From assembly GCA_019136035.1 (NCBI GenBank), contig JAGVUW010000476.1:1-8410 (forward strand): a DNA stretch of 8,410 nucleotides, in the 5' to 3' direction. The stretch is from Verrucomicrobiota bacterium (GTDB lineage Bacteria > Verrucomicrobiota > Lentisphaeria > Oligosphaerales > JAFGRS01). Position 1 is the stretch's first letter. Each line of letters opens with the position of its first letter. Positions 6,298 to 8,410 of this stretch are shown piece by piece. Below the pieces are notes generated by a model. It made no database searches. It was not told where the DNA came from and was given only the letters and a program-made list of their open reading frames with translations. Both the position numbers and the translations under genes were made by a program.

Positions 6298-7175
6298 TAC
6301 CCAGGGACCTCGCCCGCAAGATACGCTATATACAGATCACGACGACCAAGGCGGTCAACGACGTCCTGGCCGGCGAGTACCACAGCGTCTTCAAAGGCCG
6401 CGGCATGGAGTTCGACGAGGTCCGCGAGTACCAGCCCGGCGACGAGGTCCGCTCGATCGATTGGAATGTCACCGCCCGCATGGGCCATCCCTTCGTCAAG
6501 CGCTACCGCGAAGAGCGCGAGCTGACGGTGATGTTCCTGGTGGACCTCTCGGCCTCGGGCGCCTTCGGCTCGACCGACCGGCTCAAGAACGAGGTGGCGG
6601 CCGAGATCTGCGCCCTCCTCGCCTTCTCGGCCATCAAGAACAACGACAAGGTCGGCCTCATCGTCTTCACCGACCAGGTCGAGCTGTTCATCCCGCCCGC
6701 CAAGGGCACCAGCCACGTCCTGCGGCTGATCTGCGACCTCCTCGAGTTCCGGCCGCGACAGGCCCGCACCGATATCGCCGGCGCCCTCGAGTACTTCGGA
6801 CGCGTCACGCCGCGGCGCTGCGTCGCCTTCCTCGTCTCCGACTTCCTCGGCGAGGGCTTCGACCAGCGCCTGCGCGTCCTCAGCCGCCGACATGACCTCG
6901 TCGCGGTCGCGGTCACCGACCCGCGCGAGGTCCGCCTTCCCGACGTCGGCCTCATCGAGCTGGAGGACGCCGAGACCGGCGAGGTGGTCCTGGTCGATAC
7001 CTCCAGCGCCGCCGTCAGACGACGCTACGAAGGCCTCGGCGCCGAGCGCGGCCAGGCCCTGCGCGAGGCCTTCCGCAGCATGGGCGTCGACCAGATTGAC
7101 ATCCAGACCGACCGCGACCACGTCCGCGCCCTGATGGCCTTCTTCCGCGGCCGCGAGCGCCGGTGGCGACACTGA
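6294..7175 (+). CDS. DUF58 protein with von Willebrand A-like domain
   Basis: This 293-residue protein is the usual partner of MoxR. The DUF58 core is unmistakable: FKGRGMEFDEVREYQPGDEVRSIDWN-type sequence at 33-58, then VTARMGHPFVKRYREERE at 59-76. A vWA-like half follows, with a complete MIDAS-type metal site: D84-x-S86-x-S88 (DLSAS), T159 with D160, and D183 in SDF. No signal peptide or membrane helix is visible, so it is the soluble short form. The metal site would let it bind a ligand or partner, with the ATPase remodelling the complex; that role is family knowledge, not shown here. It starts inside the moxR stop, so the two are made together. The Bat or MoxR operon membrane vWA proteins that often follow are not seen next. 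Confidence 0.95.
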   Translation: MIPRDLARKIRYIQITTTKAVNDVLAGEYHSVFKGRGMEFDEVREYQPGDEVRSIDWNVTARMGHPFVKRYREERELTVMFLVDLSASGAFGSTDRLKNEVAAEICALLAFSAIKNNDKVGLIVFTDQVELFIPPAKGTSHVLRLICDLLEFRPRQARTDIAGALEYFGRVTPRRCVAFLVSDFLGEGFDQRLRVLSRRHDLVAVAVTDPREVRLPDVGLIELEDAETGEVVLVDTSSAAVRRRYEGLGAERGQALREAFRSMGVDQIDIQTDRDHVRALMAFFRGRERRWRH

Positions 7176-7184
7176 CACGAGCGC

Positions 7185-7200
7185 CCGGCGGCGCCGCCGG
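7185..7200. repeat. Perfect 16-bp GC palindrome
   Basis: CCGGCGGCGCCGCCGG is its own reverse complement and starts 10 nt after the DUF58 stop. It sits in the 50-nt spacer before the parvulin-like gene. As RNA it could form a short hairpin that partly separates expression of the third gene, but no T-run follows. Confidence 0.45.
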
Positions 7201-7225
7201 CGGGGCTCTCCTGGAGACTGCAGCG

Positions 7226-8410
7226 ATGGCAGACACATACCGATTTGAGGTGCCGGGCGGGTCCTCGGCCGCGTCGCCGGCGCGGCCGCCGCGCGGCCTG
7301 CGGCTGCTCCTTCTCGGCGTGCTGGCGCTCCAGATCGCCGGACTCGGGCTGCTCCTGCGCGGCCGCCTCGGCGGCGGGAACGCCGGCGGCGCGGCGCCGG
7401 GGCTCGATCTCGAGGCGCAGCGCGAGCTGGCCCTGAAGCTCGAGCGGCAGGGCCTCACCGAGAGCGCCGTGGCGGCCTGGACGGGCTACCTCGCGGCCCA
7501 GGGCGGCGACCGCGACAAGGCCGCCGACCTGTGGTACCGCATCGGCACCCTCTGGCAGGACGCCGAGCGCTACGAGGAGGCCCTCGCCGCCTACTACACC
7601 TCGGAGAGCTTCGCACACCGCCCGAACCTCGCGGACGCCCTCGGCCAGCGCGTCCAGGAGTGCCTCGAGAGCCTCGGGCGCCTGACGGCGCTGCGCTACG
7701 AGCTGCGCGAGCGCACGACGGTCGGCGGCGACCCCGACGCCGGCGCGGCCGTGGTCGCCGAGATCGGGCCGCGACGCCTCTCCCTCGCCGAACTCGACCA
7801 CATCCTCGAACAGCGCCTCGACGACGAGCTCGACCGCAGCGCCGCCGGCCTCACCCCCGAACAGCGCGCCCAGCGCCGCGCCGGGATGCTCAAACAGCTC
7901 GGCGACAACCGCGTGCGCCGGCAGGTCCTGGCGCAGTACCTCGCCGAGGAACTCCTCTACCGCAAGGCCTGCGACGAGCGCCTCAGCGACCAGCCCGCGG
8001 TCCGCGCCCGCCTGCGCCAGCTCCAGCGCGGCGTCCTCGCCAACGAGATCATCCGCCGCGAGCTGGCCGAGAAGGCCCGCCTCGCCCCCGGCGACGTCGA
8101 GGCGTTCTACGAGACCGCGAAGGACCAGTTCCGCATCCCCGAGCGGGCCCGCCTGGCGCACATCCGCGTGCCGGACGAAGAGCGCGCCAAGGCCCTCATC
8201 GCCAGCCTCAACGACGGCCAGGACTTCGACAGCCTGGCCCGCACCCTCGGCCAGGACGACCCGCGCGAGCCCCGCAACGGCGCCCTCCCCGGCGCCGTCG
8301 TGCGCGGCCGTGACGAGGCGCCCGGCCTGGGCCGCCTCGAGGGCCTCGACGAGGCCGTCTTCACAACCGCGCCCGGCGCCGTCGTGGCGCGGCCCCTGCC
8401 CTCGCCGACC
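7226..8410 (+). CDS. Membrane-anchored TPR and SurA/parvulin-like peptidyl-prolyl isomerase, 3'-partial
   Basis: The frame is open for 395 codons to the window edge, with no stop. ATG 7226 has GGAG 9 nt upstream. A single hydrophobic segment at about 24-45 (LRLLLLGVLALQIAGLGLLL) after a basic stretch suggests an N-in anchor with the rest outside the membrane. Residues about 61-130 look TPR-like (LALKLERQGLTESAVAAW, LWYRIGTLWQDAERYEEALAAYY). A helical SurA_N/PrsA-like chaperone part spans about 175-300. A parvulin domain begins near 305: RARLAHIRV, then EERAKALIASLNDGQDFDSLA, GALPGAVVRG and LDEAVFTTAPGAVVARP. It would assist folding of secreted or membrane proteins. The parvulin part is divergent (HIRV rather than HILV) and its end is missing, so isomerase activity is uncertain. 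It follows the MoxR-DUF58 pair and may share its transcript. Confidence 0.8.
   Translation, partial: MADTYRFEVPGGSSAASPARPPRGLRLLLLGVLALQIAGLGLLLRGRLGGGNAGGAAPGLDLEAQRELALKLERQGLTESAVAAWTGYLAAQGGDRDKAADLWYRIGTLWQDAERYEEALAAYYTSESFAHRPNLADALGQRVQECLESLGRLTALRYELRERTTVGGDPDAGAAVVAEIGPRRLSLAELDHILEQRLDDELDRSAAGLTPEQRAQRRAGMLKQLGDNRVRRQVLAQYLAEELLYRKACDERLSDQPAVRARLRQLQRGVLANEIIRRELAEKARLAPGDVEAFYETAKDQFRIPERARLAHIRVPDEERAKALIASLNDGQDFDSLARTLGQDDPREPRNGALPGAVVRGRDEAPGLGRLEGLDEAVFTTAPGAVVARPLPSPT

Noticed and set aside
7025..8161. 378-codon minus-strand open frame
   Set aside because: Antisense to DUF58 and the parvulin-like gene, with no recognisable domain. The plus-strand frame has an anchor, a ribosome site and family motifs.
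7531..8313. 260-codon plus-strand open frame
   Set aside because: Arginine/proline-rich frame-shifted reading of the parvulin-like gene.

Overview
The window is a high-GC bacterial segment (clearly well above 60% G+C by eye) with six protein-coding genes and several structured spacers. Strong Shine-Dalgarno sequences and a lipobox-type signal peptide point to a bacterium, probably diderm. The host lineage cannot be fixed from this window. The CysK protein looks proteobacterial-like. The citrate-synthase-like enzyme belongs to a group known mainly from anaerobes. The short tandem and palindromic spacer repeats remind me of PVC-group or similar environmental genomes. That last impression is weak and from memory.

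Layout. (1) 1-870: cysteine synthase CysK, its N-terminus cut by the window edge. (2) 871-1063: spacer between convergent genes, packed with hairpins. (3) 1064-2905, minus strand: a 613-residue HMGL-family acyl-CoA condensing enzyme, probably of the Re-citrate synthase type, with a C-terminal Cache/PDC-like sensor domain and no membrane segment. (4) 2906-3386: a 481-nt spacer between divergent genes with a perfect inverted repeat, a 9-bp tandem repeat, a G-quadruplex-type tract and a leader hairpin. (5) 3387-5007: a BNR/Asp-box beta-propeller lipoprotein whose signal peptide and mature domain lie in different frames, so it looks frameshifted. (6) 5008-5271: a spacer with a 66-nt hairpin element and two further GC-rich palindromes. 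(7) 5272-7175: a MoxR AAA+ ATPase and a DUF58 protein with a 4-nt overlap. (8) 7226-8410: a membrane-anchored TPR plus SurA/parvulin-like protein, open at the right edge.

How the genes fit together. MoxR and DUF58 are a classic chaperone-type pair, and the anchored parvulin-like protein follows in the same direction after 50 nt. Together they suggest a module for assembling or folding envelope or exported proteins. The beta-propeller lipoprotein upstream is separated from that module by the hairpin element. CysK and the condensing enzyme are metabolic neighbours on opposite strands with no obvious shared regulation.

I found no complete, clearly new multi-gene system. The most unusual items are the fusion of a sensor domain to a cytosolic carbon-condensing enzyme, the frameshifted lipoprotein, the repeat element at 5013-5118, and the attachment of a parvulin-like chaperone to the MoxR-DUF58 pair. 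No tRNA, rRNA, CRISPR array, transposase or integrase gene was seen.
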